A stretch of 64,000 nt of DNA from Roseicitreum antarcticum (GCF_014681765.1 NZ_CP061498.1:2865501-2929500), one strand, 5' to 3'; shown: positions 39,033-47,903, counted from the stretch's first letter. Made by a program: numbers and translations. The notes: generated by a model not told the origin, from the letters alone.

Positions 39033-39284
39033 ACTCCCCCGATCCGCCAAAGCGCTGTTGGTGATTATGGTATTCATCCGGAACAAAACCAAGCGTTTTG
39101 CGCCCTGCTCTCCCCCGTGTTACACATTCACCTTGTCCTTTTCGGGGCCGGTTTGGGTCTATTCAGAGTTTATCATAAGTGCTGATGCGCAGAGTTCAAT
39201 TCCCGGTTGTGTGTCAAATGCATGAAGCTTGTATGCATCGAGGTTTTGCCGCAGAACTGGGGCAAATCAGCAACAGGCATTCCG

Positions 39285-40316
39285 ATGAAGCACGCAGAGT
39301 CAGTAACCTTCGGCGGCGGCTGGGCCGATCGCGCTGCCCATTTTCGCGGTGATCCGGCGGCGCAGTCGCGCCTTCTGGCCGATTCCCGTGCCCGGATCCT
39401 GCCGCTCTGGCGGGGTAAACCCCTTGTCTGTGCGGATGAGCGGGACGCCTTGGGCTGGGTCTCAGCAGAAGCTGAAATTTTAGGCTATCATCGCGGGCCA
39501 CTGCTGTTTCTGGGGCTGCACCGGCCCGGACATGCGGCGCCTGGCCTTTCCGAGACCGATGAGCAGATTCGCGCGGGGACACAATCCGACGCCCATCCGG
39601 TCTTTGCCGCCGATGTCTCCGCCTGGGAACCCGATGCGCTGGACCGTGGCGCGCTGGCGATGTTTGCAGATGCGACCGAACAGCACCATCCCAGCCTGCC
39701 CACCAACCAGCGCTTCGCCGAACTGCGCGCCGCCATGACCACCCTGCCGCCGGCCGAGGCCGCGATGGCCGCCACCGCGCGGGCGCTGTTCAACTGGCAC
39801 CTGTCGCACCGCTTCTGCGCGAAATGCGGACAGCCCAGCGATGTGACGATGGCCGGTTGGCAGCGCACCTGTCCGGCCTGCGGCGCGCATCATTTCCCGC
39901 GCACCGATCCTGTGGTCATCATGCTGGTGACGCGCGGCAACAACGTGTTGCTGGGCCGCTCGCCGGGTTGGCCCGAGGGGATGTATTCGCTGCTGGCGGG
40001 TTTCATCGAACCCGGCGAGACGATGGAGGCCGCCGTGCGCCGCGAGGTCTGGGAGGAAACCGGGGTGCAGGTGGGCGACGTCGGCTATCTTGCCTCGCAG
40101 CCCTGGGCCTTCCCGAACTCCCTCATGTTCGGCGCGCAGGCCGACGCGCTGAGCGACGCGATTACCTTGGATGATGAACTGGAAGACGCGCTTTGGCTCA
40201 CGCGGGAAGAGATGCTGCGCGTCCACACCGGCCGCCACCCCGACATCCGCCCGGCGCGCAGCGGGGCCATCGCGCATTTCCTGATCGACCGCTGGCTGGC
40301 CGACAAATTGGATTAG
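39285..40316 (+). CDS. nudC: NAD+ diphosphatase NudC
   Basis: A 343-residue NudC that hydrolyses NADH/NAD+ and can remove NAD caps from RNA. A zinc ribbon spans C178, C181, C196 and C199 (CAKCG and CPACG). The Nudix box is GFIEPGETMEAAVRREVWEETGV in two adjoining parts (G-F-I-E-P-G-E, then RREVWEETGV). The NudC signature SQPWPFPxS is present as SQPWAFPNS, with Ala in the fifth place. Length is longer than E. coli NudC (257), owing to an N-terminal domain as in related alphaproteobacteria. ATG 39285 is preferred over alternatives at 39207. Confidence 0.94.
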   Translation: MKHAESVTFGGGWADRAAHFRGDPAAQSRLLADSRARILPLWRGKPLVCADERDALGWVSAEAEILGYHRGPLLFLGLHRPGHAAPGLSETDEQIRAGTQSDAHPVFAADVSAWEPDALDRGALAMFADATEQHHPSLPTNQRFAELRAAMTTLPPAEAAMAATARALFNWHLSHRFCAKCGQPSDVTMAGWQRTCPACGAHHFPRTDPVVIMLVTRGNNVLLGRSPGWPEGMYSLLAGFIEPGETMEAAVRREVWEETGVQVGDVGYLASQPWAFPNSLMFGAQADALSDAITLDDELEDALWLTREEMLRVHTGRHPDIRPARSGAIAHFLIDRWLADKLD

Positions 40317-40396
40317 CGGGCGTCCCGCGCGGCGGCGGAAACCGGATTTGCGTATGTATCAAACCCATACCAAAGCCATACCGTTTCCAGACGCCA

Positions 40397-41320
40397 TCAA
40401 ACGGCCTTTTGCGGGGTCTGGCGCTGCAGCTTTACCGGCTCGGTCCGGGCCAGCCGCAGCACATGTGCCATGAAGGGGCGGGCGGTATCCTCGGTCCGCG
40501 TCGCGGCAAAAAGCCGCCTGTTCAGCCCCTGCGCGGTGATCGGGCGGGTGATGTAATCGGAATGATACCGCACCTCGCGCAGCACCCAGTCGGGCAGCAC
40601 CGCAACCCCCCGGTTTGACGCGACCAGCAGCAAGATCACCGCCGTCAGTTCCACCTGCCGGATCGCCCGCGGTTCGACCTTTGCGGGGGTCAGGCATTGG
40701 GTGAACACATCCAGCCGCGTGCGTTCCACCGGGTAGGTAATCAGCGTCTGGTCCCGAAAATCTTCTGCGGTAACAAAGGCTTGCTGGGCCAGTGGGTGCT
40801 GGCTCGATGCCACGAAAACCGGTTCATAATCAAACAGCGGCGTGAATTCGACGCCTTCCAGATTCTCGGGGTCGGACGAAATCACCAGGTCCACCTCTTC
40901 GCGCCGCAGGGCGGGCAGCGCGTCAAATGCAAGGCCGGGGCGGATGTCCACATCCACATCGGGCCAGGCGCGGCGGAATTGTTCGAGCACGGGGAAAAGC
41001 CATTCAAAACAGGCGTGGCATTCGATCGCGATATGCAGCCGCCCGGATTTTCCCGCGATCAGCCCCTGAAATTCTTCTTCCAAAGCAGCGACTTGCGGCA
41101 AAACCTGCTCGGCAAGTTTCAGCAGCTTCATTCCCGCCGCCGACAGTTTGAGGGGTTTGGACCGGCGCACGAACAGCTCTACCCCGGCCTGATCCTCCAG
41201 CCCTTTCACTTGATGCGACAGGGCCGATTGTGTCATATTCATCAGGTCGGCGGCCCGCGCCAGCCCGCCCGCCTCATGGATCGCCTTGATCGTGCGCAGG
41301 TGGCGGAACTCGATATGCAT
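40397..41320 (-). CDS. metR: MetR-type LysR regulator of methionine genes
   Basis: A 307-residue LysR protein. The helix-turn-helix region is EFRHLRTIKAIHEAG, MNMTQSALSHQVKGLED and FVRRSKPLKLSAAG. This is the MetR form. Its divergent position to metF (175 bp) matches the MetR-metE/metF arrangement in other proteobacteria; MetR responds to homocysteine. The ATG 41320 is taken as start; an ATG five codons earlier (41335) is also open. Ends convergent with nudC. Confidence 0.92.
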   Translation of the reverse strand: MHIEFRHLRTIKAIHEAGGLARAADLMNMTQSALSHQVKGLEDQAGVELFVRRSKPLKLSAAGMKLLKLAEQVLPQVAALEEEFQGLIAGKSGRLHIAIECHACFEWLFPVLEQFRRAWPDVDVDIRPGLAFDALPALRREEVDLVISSDPENLEGVEFTPLFDYEPVFVASSQHPLAQQAFVTAEDFRDQTLITYPVERTRLDVFTQCLTPAKVEPRAIRQVELTAVILLLVASNRGVAVLPDWVLREVRYHSDYITRPITAQGLNRRLFAATRTEDTARPFMAHVLRLARTEPVKLQRQTPQKAV

Positions 41321-41335
41321 TGCGGTGCTGCTCAT

Positions 41336-41510
41336 ATTGATGATGAAGATAATGAATTTGTCTCACATTAACCTCTGTGCGACAAGCTTCCAACTGTTTC
41401 GCAAACTGGTGCCATCTATGGTCTTCTGCTGGATTTGCGTTCTGAATCAATGACTTCAGGCTTTGGCGCGATTCGCAACAGGCCGTGTCACGCCGCTGAA
41501 AGGGTTTCAA
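41336..41510. promoter_or_regulatory. Divergent metR-metF control region with an imperfect MetR-like site
   Basis: The gap between metR and metF holds CTGAA (41442-41446) and TTCAG (41455-41459), an inverted repeat with an 8-bp spacer. The enterobacterial MetR box is TGAA-N5-TTCA; the half-sites match but the spacing is 3 bp longer, so the assignment is tentative. TGAAGATAATGAA near 41344-41356 carries two direct TGAA copies. Confidence 0.45.
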
Positions 41511-42380
41511 ATGTCGACGCCGCGCATCTCGTTCGAGTTCTTCCCGCCCAAATCGCTGGATGCCAGCTTTCGGTTGTGGGAAACGGTGCGGATGCTGGCG
41601 CCGCTGAAACCGGGTTTTGTTTCAGTGACTTACGGGGCAGGCGGCACAACCCGCAAGCTGACCCATGAGGCAGTGACCACCATCGGCAAGCAGTTCGGCC
41701 TCAATGTTGCAGCGCATCTGACCTGCGTCGATGCCTCCCGGGCCGAAACGATGGAGATCGTTGACAGCTACGCCACGGCGGGCGTGCGCGAAATCGTCGC
41801 GCTGCGCGGCGATGCGCCGAAGGATCAGGCCAGGTTCACGCCGCATCCCGAAGGCTTCGCCAATGCGCTGGAGCTGATCGAAGCCCTTGCTGAGACAGGA
41901 AAATTTACCCTGCGCGTCGGCGCCTATCCCGAACCGCACCCCGAAGCTGCGGACGACATGGCCGATGTGCGCTGGTTGAAACGCAAGTTCGCCGCCGGTG
42001 CCGACAATGCGATCACGCAGTTTTTCTTCGAGGCTGACACCTTCCTGCGCTTCCGTGATGCCTGCGTGCGCGAAGGCATCGACGGGTCGAAAATCATCCC
42101 CGGGATTGTGCCGATCGAGAACTGGCAAGGCATCCGGAAGTTCGCAACTGCTTGTAATACCAGCATTCCCGCCTGGATGGACGACGCATTCGACAAGGCA
42201 AAGCGCGACGGGCGTGAGGATTTGCTGGCCACCGCGATCTGCACGGAATTGTGCGACAAGCTGTTGGCCGAAGGGGTGAATGACCTGCATTTCTATACCC
42301 TCAACCGCCCGCATCTGACCCGCGACGTGTGTCACGCGTTGGGCGTTCAGCCTGACACGCAGTTGGAAAACGTCGCCTGA
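41511..42380 (+). CDS. metF: Methylenetetrahydrofolate reductase
   Basis: A 289-residue MetF that reduces 5,10-methylene-tetrahydrofolate to 5-methyl-tetrahydrofolate using FAD. The TIM-barrel begins RISFEFFPPKS with the catalytic Glu, VSVTYGAGGTTRKLTHEAV follows, then HLTCVDASR, LRGDAP and DNAITQFFFEADTF. Length is normal. It feeds methyl groups to methionine synthase. The start ATG 41511 is 190 bp from metR and is probably controlled by it. It lies upstream of the metZ leader, on the same strand. Confidence 0.97.
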   Translation: MSTPRISFEFFPPKSLDASFRLWETVRMLAPLKPGFVSVTYGAGGTTRKLTHEAVTTIGKQFGLNVAAHLTCVDASRAETMEIVDSYATAGVREIVALRGDAPKDQARFTPHPEGFANALELIEALAETGKFTLRVGAYPEPHPEAADDMADVRWLKRKFAAGADNAITQFFFEADTFLRFRDACVREGIDGSKIIPGIVPIENWQGIRKFATACNTSIPAWMDDAFDKAKRDGREDLLATAICTELCDKLLAEGVNDLHFYTLNRPHLTRDVCHALGVQPDTQLENVA

Positions 42381-42407
42381 TCCTGGCGCCGCGTCGCCGA
42401 AATTCTG

Positions 42408-42436
42408 TTGACCGCCCCGGGACTTCGGCGTAACTG
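42408..42436 (+). promoter_or_regulatory. Candidate sigma-70 promoter for metZ
   Basis: TTGACC (42408-42413), a 17-bp spacer, then TAACTG (42431-42436). Start of transcription would be near 42443, about 58 nt before the SAM-II element. Match to consensus is moderate, and no other pair was better placed. Confidence 0.45.
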
Positions 42437-42500
42437 CCGCTACAGAGGCGGATCTGCCAGCGCAGTATTCGCCCCGGAAAAGGCCTGGCAACGGGCCGGA

Positions 42501-42555
42501 CAGTGGCGCTTTGTTACCGGATTGCGGGCCACTTTAAATAAACCGCTAAAAGGTC
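42501..42555 (+). ncRNA. SAM-II riboswitch in the metZ leader
   Basis: The sequence keeps the SAM-II pattern: P1 stem AGTGGC (42502-42507) with GCCACT (42528-42533), the conserved loop TTGTTACCGGATTGC, then TTTAAATAAACCGCTAAAAGG. The H-type pseudoknot can be traced: ACC (42516-42518) with GGT (42552-42554), and GCGG (42524-42527) with CCGC (42543-42546). These pairs replace different bases in the metagenome SAM-II crystal RNA, so they covary. SAM-II occurs in alphaproteobacteria before methionine genes, and the next gene is metZ. SAM binding is predicted to lower expression. Confidence 0.88.
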
Positions 42556-42564
42556 AGGGCAGTC

Positions 42565-42594
42565 GCCCCCGACCTTTGGTCCGGGGGCTTTTTT
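42565..42594 (+). terminator. Riboswitch-controlled intrinsic terminator upstream of metZ
   Basis: GCCCCCG (42565-42571) pairs with CGGGGGC (42582-42588), extended by ACC/GGT around a TTT loop with one bulged C at 42581, followed by six T's (42589-42594). GACCTTT (42571-42577) in the terminator is also an exact partner of AAAGGTC (42549-42555), the 3' strand of the SAM-II pseudoknot: a 7-bp antiterminator. SAM binding locks the 3' strand and frees the terminator to form. Confidence 0.88.
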
Positions 42595-42637
42595 GTGGTC
42601 GGTCGCCCTTTGGAACCGGCCAATGGGGAACGCGGGA

Positions 42638-43819
42638 ATGGCGCAGGACTGGAACAGACGCACGAAACTGATACATGCCGGTGCCCGGCGCAGCCAATAT
42701 GGCGAGGTGGCCGAGGCGATGTATCTGACCCAAGGCTTCGTCTACCCCACCGCCGAGGCGGCCGAGGCGCGGTTCCTGTCGACCGGTCCGGATGAATTCA
42801 TCTATGCGCGTTACGGCAACCCCACCGTCGCGGTGTTCGAGGACAGGATCGCCGCGATTGAGGGCACCGAGGACGCATTCGCCACCGCCAGCGGCATGGC
42901 GGCGGTGTCTGGCGCGCTGACGTCTATGTTGCGGGCAGGGGATCATGTCGTGTCCTCGCGTGCGCTTTTTGGCTCATGTCTTTATATTCTTGAGGAAATT
43001 CTGACCCGCTACGGCGTCACGGTGAGCTTTGTCGATGGCACCGATCTGGACCAGTGGCGCGCCGCGATGCGACCCGAGACGCGTGCGGTCTTCCTCGAAT
43101 CCGTCTCCAACCCGACGTTGGAGGTAATCGACCTGCGCGCTGTGGCGGAAATCGCCCATGCCGTCGGCGCGCTGGTGGTGGTGGATAACGTCTTCGCAAC
43201 GCCGGTATTCTCGCGCGCTGTCGAACTGGGCGCGGATGTGGTGATCTATTCCGCGACCAAGCATATCGACGGGCAGGGGCGTTGTCTGGGCGGCGTGATC
43301 TGCGGCACGCGCGACTTTATTCGCGGCACGGTAGAACCCTACATGAAGCACACCGGCGGCTCGATGAGCCCCTTCAACGCCTGGGTGATGATGAACGGCC
43401 TGCAGACACTGGACCTGCGCGTCCGCGCACAGGCCGACAGCGCGTTGGCGCTGGCCCGCGCACTGGAAGGCGATGCGCGGCTGGCGCGGGTGATCTACCC
43501 GGGGCTGGCCAGCCATCCGCAGTATGACATCGCGCGCGACCAGATGACGGGCTTTGGCACCGTGCTGGCGTTGGACGTCGCGGCAGGCAAGGATTCGGCG
43601 TTCAAGGTATTGAATGCGTTGGAAATTGCGGTGATCTCGAACAATTTGGGTGACGCGCGCAGCATCGCGACCCATCCTGCGACCACGACGCATCAACGCC
43701 TGCCCGAGGATCAGAAACAAGCGCTGGGGATCACACCGGGGCTGATCCGCCTCAGCGTCGGTTTGGAAGACAGCGACGATCTGCTGGCGGATCTGCAACG
43801 GGGGCTGGCGCTGATCTGA
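42638..43819 (+). CDS. metZ: O-succinylhomoserine sulfhydrylase MetZ
   Basis: A 393-residue PLP enzyme of the Cys/Met metabolism class. Visible motifs are YARYGNPTVAVFEDRIAAIE, FATASGMAAV, VDNVFATPVFSRAVELGADVVIYSATKHIDGQGR with the PLP lysine in SATKH, and GLEDSDDLLADL at the end. TKHIDGQGR is typical of the sulfhydrylase MetZ group rather than cystathionine beta-lyase. It makes homocysteine directly from O-succinyl- or O-acetylhomoserine and sulfide. Downstream of the SAM-II riboswitch and terminator (44 bp from U-run to ATG). A GGAA-type site precedes ATG 42638. Confidence 0.93.
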   Translation: MAQDWNRRTKLIHAGARRSQYGEVAEAMYLTQGFVYPTAEAAEARFLSTGPDEFIYARYGNPTVAVFEDRIAAIEGTEDAFATASGMAAVSGALTSMLRAGDHVVSSRALFGSCLYILEEILTRYGVTVSFVDGTDLDQWRAAMRPETRAVFLESVSNPTLEVIDLRAVAEIAHAVGALVVVDNVFATPVFSRAVELGADVVIYSATKHIDGQGRCLGGVICGTRDFIRGTVEPYMKHTGGSMSPFNAWVMMNGLQTLDLRVRAQADSALALARALEGDARLARVIYPGLASHPQYDIARDQMTGFGTVLALDVAAGKDSAFKVLNALEIAVISNNLGDARSIATHPATTTHQRLPEDQKQALGITPGLIRLSVGLEDSDDLLADLQRGLALI

Positions 43820-43905
43820 TCGCCGGGCCCAAGCGTTTTTATGTGGAAAGTCACGCGGGGATGCCTATCTGTCCTCAGCCGTGCTACGCAGAGGATATGC
43901 GCCCG

Positions 43906-45006
43906 ATGAATATTTATACGCCCGAGATGGATCGTCAGCCCAGCCAAGATGAGGCCGAGGCAGCGCTTGCCGTGTTGAAGCGCTGGGCGGGCAAGGCGTC
44001 CGACGCCGAGATCGCGCATCTGGAACCCGCGCTGGCGCGACTGTTGCCGGGGGCTGGCGATGCCGCCTATCCGGTGCTCAACCGCGATTATCCGGCGGCT
44101 TTCACGGTGGATGACGCCTATAAAAGGGGCCTGCCGGATCTGCAAAACGGCCCCGCCAGCCTGATCGTGGGTGCGCGGGCGCAGATCCAGCATGTGGGGA
44201 TTTCCAACTTCCGCCTGCCGATCCGGTTTCACACCCGCGACAATGGCGACCTGACGCTGGAAACCAGCGTGACCGGCACGGTCAGCCTGGAGGCCGAGAA
44301 GAAGGGCATAAACATGTCGCGCATCATGCGCACCTTCTATGGCCATGCGGAACGCACCTTCAGCTTTGGCGTGATCGAGGCTGCGCTGGACGATTACAAG
44401 GCCGATCTGGACAGTTTTGACGCCCGTATCCAGATGCGATTTTCCTTTCCCATGAAGGTGGAAAGCCTGCGCTCGGGGCTGTCTGGCTATCAATATTATG
44501 ACATCGCGCTGGAATTGGTGGAGCGTGCCGGGGTGCGGCGGCGGTTCATGCATCTGGACTATGTCTATTCGTCGACCTGCCCGTGCTCGCTGGAACTGTC
44601 GGAACATGCGCGCGCCACGCGGGGCCAACTGGCAACGCCGCATTCCCAACGCTCGGTCGCGCGCATCTCGGTCGAGCTGCTGCCGGGCGCAACCCTGTGG
44701 TTCGAGGATCTGATCGGCCTGTGCCGCGCCGCCGTGCCGACAGAAACGCAAGTGATGGTAAAGCGCGAGGACGAGCAGGCATTTGCCGAACTGAACGCCG
44801 CCAACCCGATATTTGTCGAGGATGCCGCCCGGTCCTTCTGCGCGCGACTGCAAGCGGACGCCCGGATCGGTGATTTCCGTGTGGTGGCAAGCCATCAGGA
44901 AAGCCTGCACAGCCATGATGCCGTGAGCGTGCTAAGCATGGGCGACACGTTCGCCGCCGAAAGCCTGGACCCCAAGCTGTTCAACACATTGTTCCACGTC
45001 GGTTGA
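43906..45006 (+). CDS. folE2: GTP cyclohydrolase FolE2 (type IB)
   Basis: A 366-residue GCYH-IB that makes 7,8-dihydroneopterin triphosphate from GTP in folate synthesis. Residues typical of FolE2 are visible: PASLIVGARAQIQHVGISN, LSGYQYYDIALELVE, YSSTCPCSLELSEHA with the metal-binding Cys, and HSQRSVARISVEL. FolE2 needs no zinc and is induced in zinc shortage in some bacteria; no zur site was recognised here. ATG 43906 fits the family N-terminus (MNIYTPEMDR) and has AGAGGA upstream; ATG 43897 is possible. Confidence 0.93.
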   Translation: MNIYTPEMDRQPSQDEAEAALAVLKRWAGKASDAEIAHLEPALARLLPGAGDAAYPVLNRDYPAAFTVDDAYKRGLPDLQNGPASLIVGARAQIQHVGISNFRLPIRFHTRDNGDLTLETSVTGTVSLEAEKKGINMSRIMRTFYGHAERTFSFGVIEAALDDYKADLDSFDARIQMRFSFPMKVESLRSGLSGYQYYDIALELVERAGVRRRFMHLDYVYSSTCPCSLELSEHARATRGQLATPHSQRSVARISVELLPGATLWFEDLIGLCRAAVPTETQVMVKREDEQAFAELNAANPIFVEDAARSFCARLQADARIGDFRVVASHQESLHSHDAVSVLSMGDTFAAESLDPKLFNTLFHVG

Positions 45007-45255
45007 AGCCGCGCGATGTCGGGCGGGCAGGGCGGCCATATGGGCTGCTTTGGCCCCCGTCTGTTCGCGACCGACCAATGGATACTTCAGGCCACCGACC
45101 TGCTTTGGATCAATGCGTTCAACGGCTTGCTTTTGTGCCTGCGTCAGGGCGCGCCGCGTTGGGCGTAAAACAACGGCGTGGTGTTGAAGCGCCATGCGCT
45201 GCGGCCAGGATGCAACCGCTTGACAGGCGCGGCGGGGTGGGTATGTCGTGGCGCC
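45007..45255 (+). promoter_or_regulatory. folE2-trkH spacer with possible trkH promoter
   Basis: The 249-bp gap holds TTGACA (45220-45225), a 16-bp spacer and TATGTC (45242-45247), a fair sigma-70 promoter. Transcription would begin around 45253-45255, at the trkH ATG (45256), so a nearly leaderless message is implied. A short plus-strand frame at 45016-45168 (50 codons) has no ribosome site and no recognised similarity. Confidence 0.35.
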
Positions 45256-46704
45256 ATGTATGACATCCGCCCCGTGGGTTACATTGTCGGTCTTTTGACG
45301 GCATCGCTGGGCGTGCTGATGCTCTTGCCCATGGCGACCGATCTGGTCGCGGGCAATGACAACTGGCTCGTTTTCCTTGAATCGGCGATCGTGACGGTGC
45401 TGGTGGGCGGCCTGATCGCTGTGGCCTGTCTGAACGGCGTGACCGGCGGGCTGTCCTTGCAACAATCCTACATGCTGACCACCGGCGCCTGGGTGGTGAT
45501 GCCCGCTTTCGGCGCATTGCCCTTCATGTTGGGCGCACCCGGCGTCGGCTGGGTTGATGGGTATTTCGAGGCGATGTCCGGCATGACCACCACGGGCGCG
45601 ACCGTGTTCGTCGGGCTGGACGCCATGCCGCCGGGCACGCTTTTGTGGCGTTCGCTGCTTCAATGGCTGGGCGGGCTGGGGATTATCATCGTTGCGCTGA
45701 TCTTTCTGCCGGTGATGAAGGTCGGGGGGATGCAGTATTTCCGGTCCGAGGGGTTTGATACCCTTGGCAAGGTGCTGCCGCGCGCGCTGGACATCTCGAA
45801 GGCATTGGTCGAGGTGTATCTGGCCCTGACACTGGCCGCGGCGGTGATCTATGCGGTGCTGGGCATGACGGTGTTCGATGCCGTGAACCACGCGCTGACC
45901 ACGATTGCCACGGGCGGGTTTTCCACCAGTGACCAATCCTTTGCACATTTTGGCGCGGGGCCGTCCTATGCTGCCGTTGTGCTGATGATCCTGTCGGGCC
46001 TGCCCTTCATCCGCTATGTGCAGCTTATGAACGGGTCGCTGCGCCCGCTGTTCGCTGATATCCAGATTCGCGCATTCCTGCGCTGGATCGGCTATGCCAC
46101 GGGGCTGGTGCTCGCTTACCGGCTGGCGACCTCGGACGTGGGGGTCGAACTTGCGGTGCGCGAAAGTCTGTTCAACGTGGTCACGCTGTTCACGGGCACT
46201 GGCTACAGCTCTGCCGATGTGGCGTCCTGGGGCGATTTTCCGGTGCTGGTGGTGGTGCTGGCGGGGTTCGTCGGGGCCTGTACGGCGTCCACGGGATGTT
46301 CCATCAAGGTGTTCCGCTATCTGGTGTTGATCGAGGCGATCAAGGAACAGATCCGCCAGTTGCGCAGCCCCAACCGCGTCGGCCAGATCCGGCTGGACGG
46401 GCGGCCGCTGGGCGAGGATGTGATCAGCTCGGTCGTGGTGATGTTCACGCTGTTCATCGTGACCTTCGGCATTCTGGCGGTGCTGCTGTCGATGACCGGG
46501 CTGGAGACCCGCACCGCGATCACCAGCGCCTGGACCTCGATATGCAATGTCGGCCCTGCCTATGGCCCCGAGGTCGGCCCCACCGGCGCCTTCGATACCT
46601 TTCCCGACAGCGCGAAAATGCTGATGATCCTGGGCATGGTTCTGGGACGGTTGGAGCTGTTGACGGTGCTGGTGCTGTTCACCCGCCGGTTCTGGCAGGG
46701 GTAA
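45256..46704 (+). CDS. trkH: TrkH-type potassium uptake membrane subunit
   Basis: A 482-residue Trk/Ktr K+ channel-like subunit. Four selectivity-filter loops are seen: SGMTTTGATVF, LTTIATGGFSTSD, TLFTGTGYSSAD and SICNVGPAYG, each with the central Gly of the four pore loops. About ten hydrophobic segments surround them. TrkH works with the regulatory subunit TrkA, not found here. Potassium uptake supports turgor and pH homeostasis. MYDIRPVGYI is taken as the start; the upstream extension is not TrkH-like. Confidence 0.92.
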   Translation: MYDIRPVGYIVGLLTASLGVLMLLPMATDLVAGNDNWLVFLESAIVTVLVGGLIAVACLNGVTGGLSLQQSYMLTTGAWVVMPAFGALPFMLGAPGVGWVDGYFEAMSGMTTTGATVFVGLDAMPPGTLLWRSLLQWLGGLGIIIVALIFLPVMKVGGMQYFRSEGFDTLGKVLPRALDISKALVEVYLALTLAAAVIYAVLGMTVFDAVNHALTTIATGGFSTSDQSFAHFGAGPSYAAVVLMILSGLPFIRYVQLMNGSLRPLFADIQIRAFLRWIGYATGLVLAYRLATSDVGVELAVRESLFNVVTLFTGTGYSSADVASWGDFPVLVVVLAGFVGACTASTGCSIKVFRYLVLIEAIKEQIRQLRSPNRVGQIRLDGRPLGEDVISSVVVMFTLFIVTFGILAVLLSMTGLETRTAITSAWTSICNVGPAYGPEVGPTGAFDTFPDSAKMLMILGMVLGRLELLTVLVLFTRRFWQG

Positions 46705-46764
46705 GCGGCCCGCGCGTGCGTCCCCAAAGGCATGGCATGGGGCGCGTACCTGTGAACGGCGGCG

Positions 46765-47727
46765 CTACGCGCTGATGGCGCGCTCTATCCAGTCGCGGGT
46801 GTCGGGGATCGCGGCCTCTAGCTGCGGCAGATCGTTGATGCACAGGAATTTCGACGTGGGAAGGGTGGCGCGGCGCAGGTAGGCGCGCACCTGGTCCAGC
46901 GGGTAGTCGATCACCGCGCCGGTGCGCAGGTGCAGATGGTCTGCGTCGGTGTGCAGATGGCAGGCCCCGGCGCGGATACAGGCGTGATTGTGCAGCCCGC
47001 TGGGAAAGAACTGGGACAGGTCGCGGAAGCGATGCGCAATATTGGCGTGGAAGGTGTCGGGCATCTGGCGGTAGAGATCCGCCATGACCGACCGGCGTGC
47101 CGGGTGTACCACATGCGCGCTGTTGAACAGATGCGCTGCGTCGTACCCGATCAGGCGGGCCGCGTTGATCTGGACGAAATGGTGCAGCAGCGCGGGATCC
47201 GCGCGCGCCGCCGGGTCGGCAGCGATCACGCTGTAATCCACCCATTTGCCGCGCAGCACCGGCATTCCGTCGCGAAACAGGTCCGACGGGTCGAGCCGCG
47301 CGGTCAGGAAGACATCGTCGTTGAAATAGACAAATTGTTCGGACAGGCCGGGGATGCGCCAGAGCATTGTCTCGATGCTGAGCGAGTTGAAGGTGGGCAG
47401 TGCATCGGTCAGGCCCGCGAAGACCTCGCTATGGTCTATGATCGCTATCTTTTCCCGGAAGCTGTGGGGCAGGGCGGACAGGTCGGGCGTCTGGCGGTCG
47501 GTGACAATCCAGATGCGTCGCAGCCATGGCGCGTGGTTCGCTATGGACCGCAGGCAATAGGCCAGTTCATCACCCGAGCCCCAGCGGTGCGCGTTGATCG
47601 CATTTTCATGCAGTGGTGTCGCCGTGGTGGCCTGCGCCGCATGGCGCCGCGCCAGATGCAGGGGGTCGGCGCCATCCACCCATGTGATGACGGCATCGGT
47701 GCCCGGCGCTTCGCTTGGGGGGATCAT
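46765..47727 (-). CDS. Stealth-family sugar-phosphate transferase (capsule-type)
   Basis: A 320-residue protein with all four Stealth conserved regions: CR1 DAVITWVDGADP near the N-terminus, CR2 GDELAYCLRSIANHAPWLRR with IWIVTDRQTPD, LPTFNSLSIE and FVYFNDDVFL, CR3 LLHHFVQINAARLIG with FNSAHVVHP, and CR4 SKFLCINDL near the end. Stealth enzymes are D-hexose-1-phosphate transferases that build phosphodiester-linked capsules and exopolysaccharides. No capsule export or other polysaccharide genes are adjacent. The start is set at ATG 47727 where CR1 begins nine residues in; ATG 47826 would add 33 residues. Confidence 0.85.
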   Translation of the reverse strand: MIPPSEAPGTDAVITWVDGADPLHLARRHAAQATTATPLHENAINAHRWGSGDELAYCLRSIANHAPWLRRIWIVTDRQTPDLSALPHSFREKIAIIDHSEVFAGLTDALPTFNSLSIETMLWRIPGLSEQFVYFNDDVFLTARLDPSDLFRDGMPVLRGKWVDYSVIAADPAARADPALLHHFVQINAARLIGYDAAHLFNSAHVVHPARRSVMADLYRQMPDTFHANIAHRFRDLSQFFPSGLHNHACIRAGACHLHTDADHLHLRTGAVIDYPLDQVRAYLRRATLPTSKFLCINDLPQLEAAIPDTRDWIERAISA

Positions 47728-47903
47728 TGCCGAGGGCACCCTTCGTGAAAATTTCAACGCAGCGTAAGATAGTGCGTGGGCGCATGAAGGTAAGGGTTTT
47801 GTGACGCCAAGCCAGCGTTTTGGCATGTGATGTCATTGGAATTTCAAGCGCGGGGCGGCGGTCCCCGCGTGATCGCGCGTCGTGATCGCGCATCGTGGGC
47901 GCC

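Noticed and set aside
39218-39238. Two ATGCAT palindromes 9 bp apart upstream of nudC
   Set aside because: Short self-complementary words; they do not form a single consistent inverted repeat and no regulator is suggested.
45016-45168. A 50-codon plus-strand frame between folE2 and trkH
   Set aside because: No ribosome site and no recognised similarity; kept only as a note in the spacer entry.
44932-45948. A 338-codon minus-strand frame across the end of folE2 and the start of trkH
   Set aside because: Antisense to two well-supported genes; no domain recognised.
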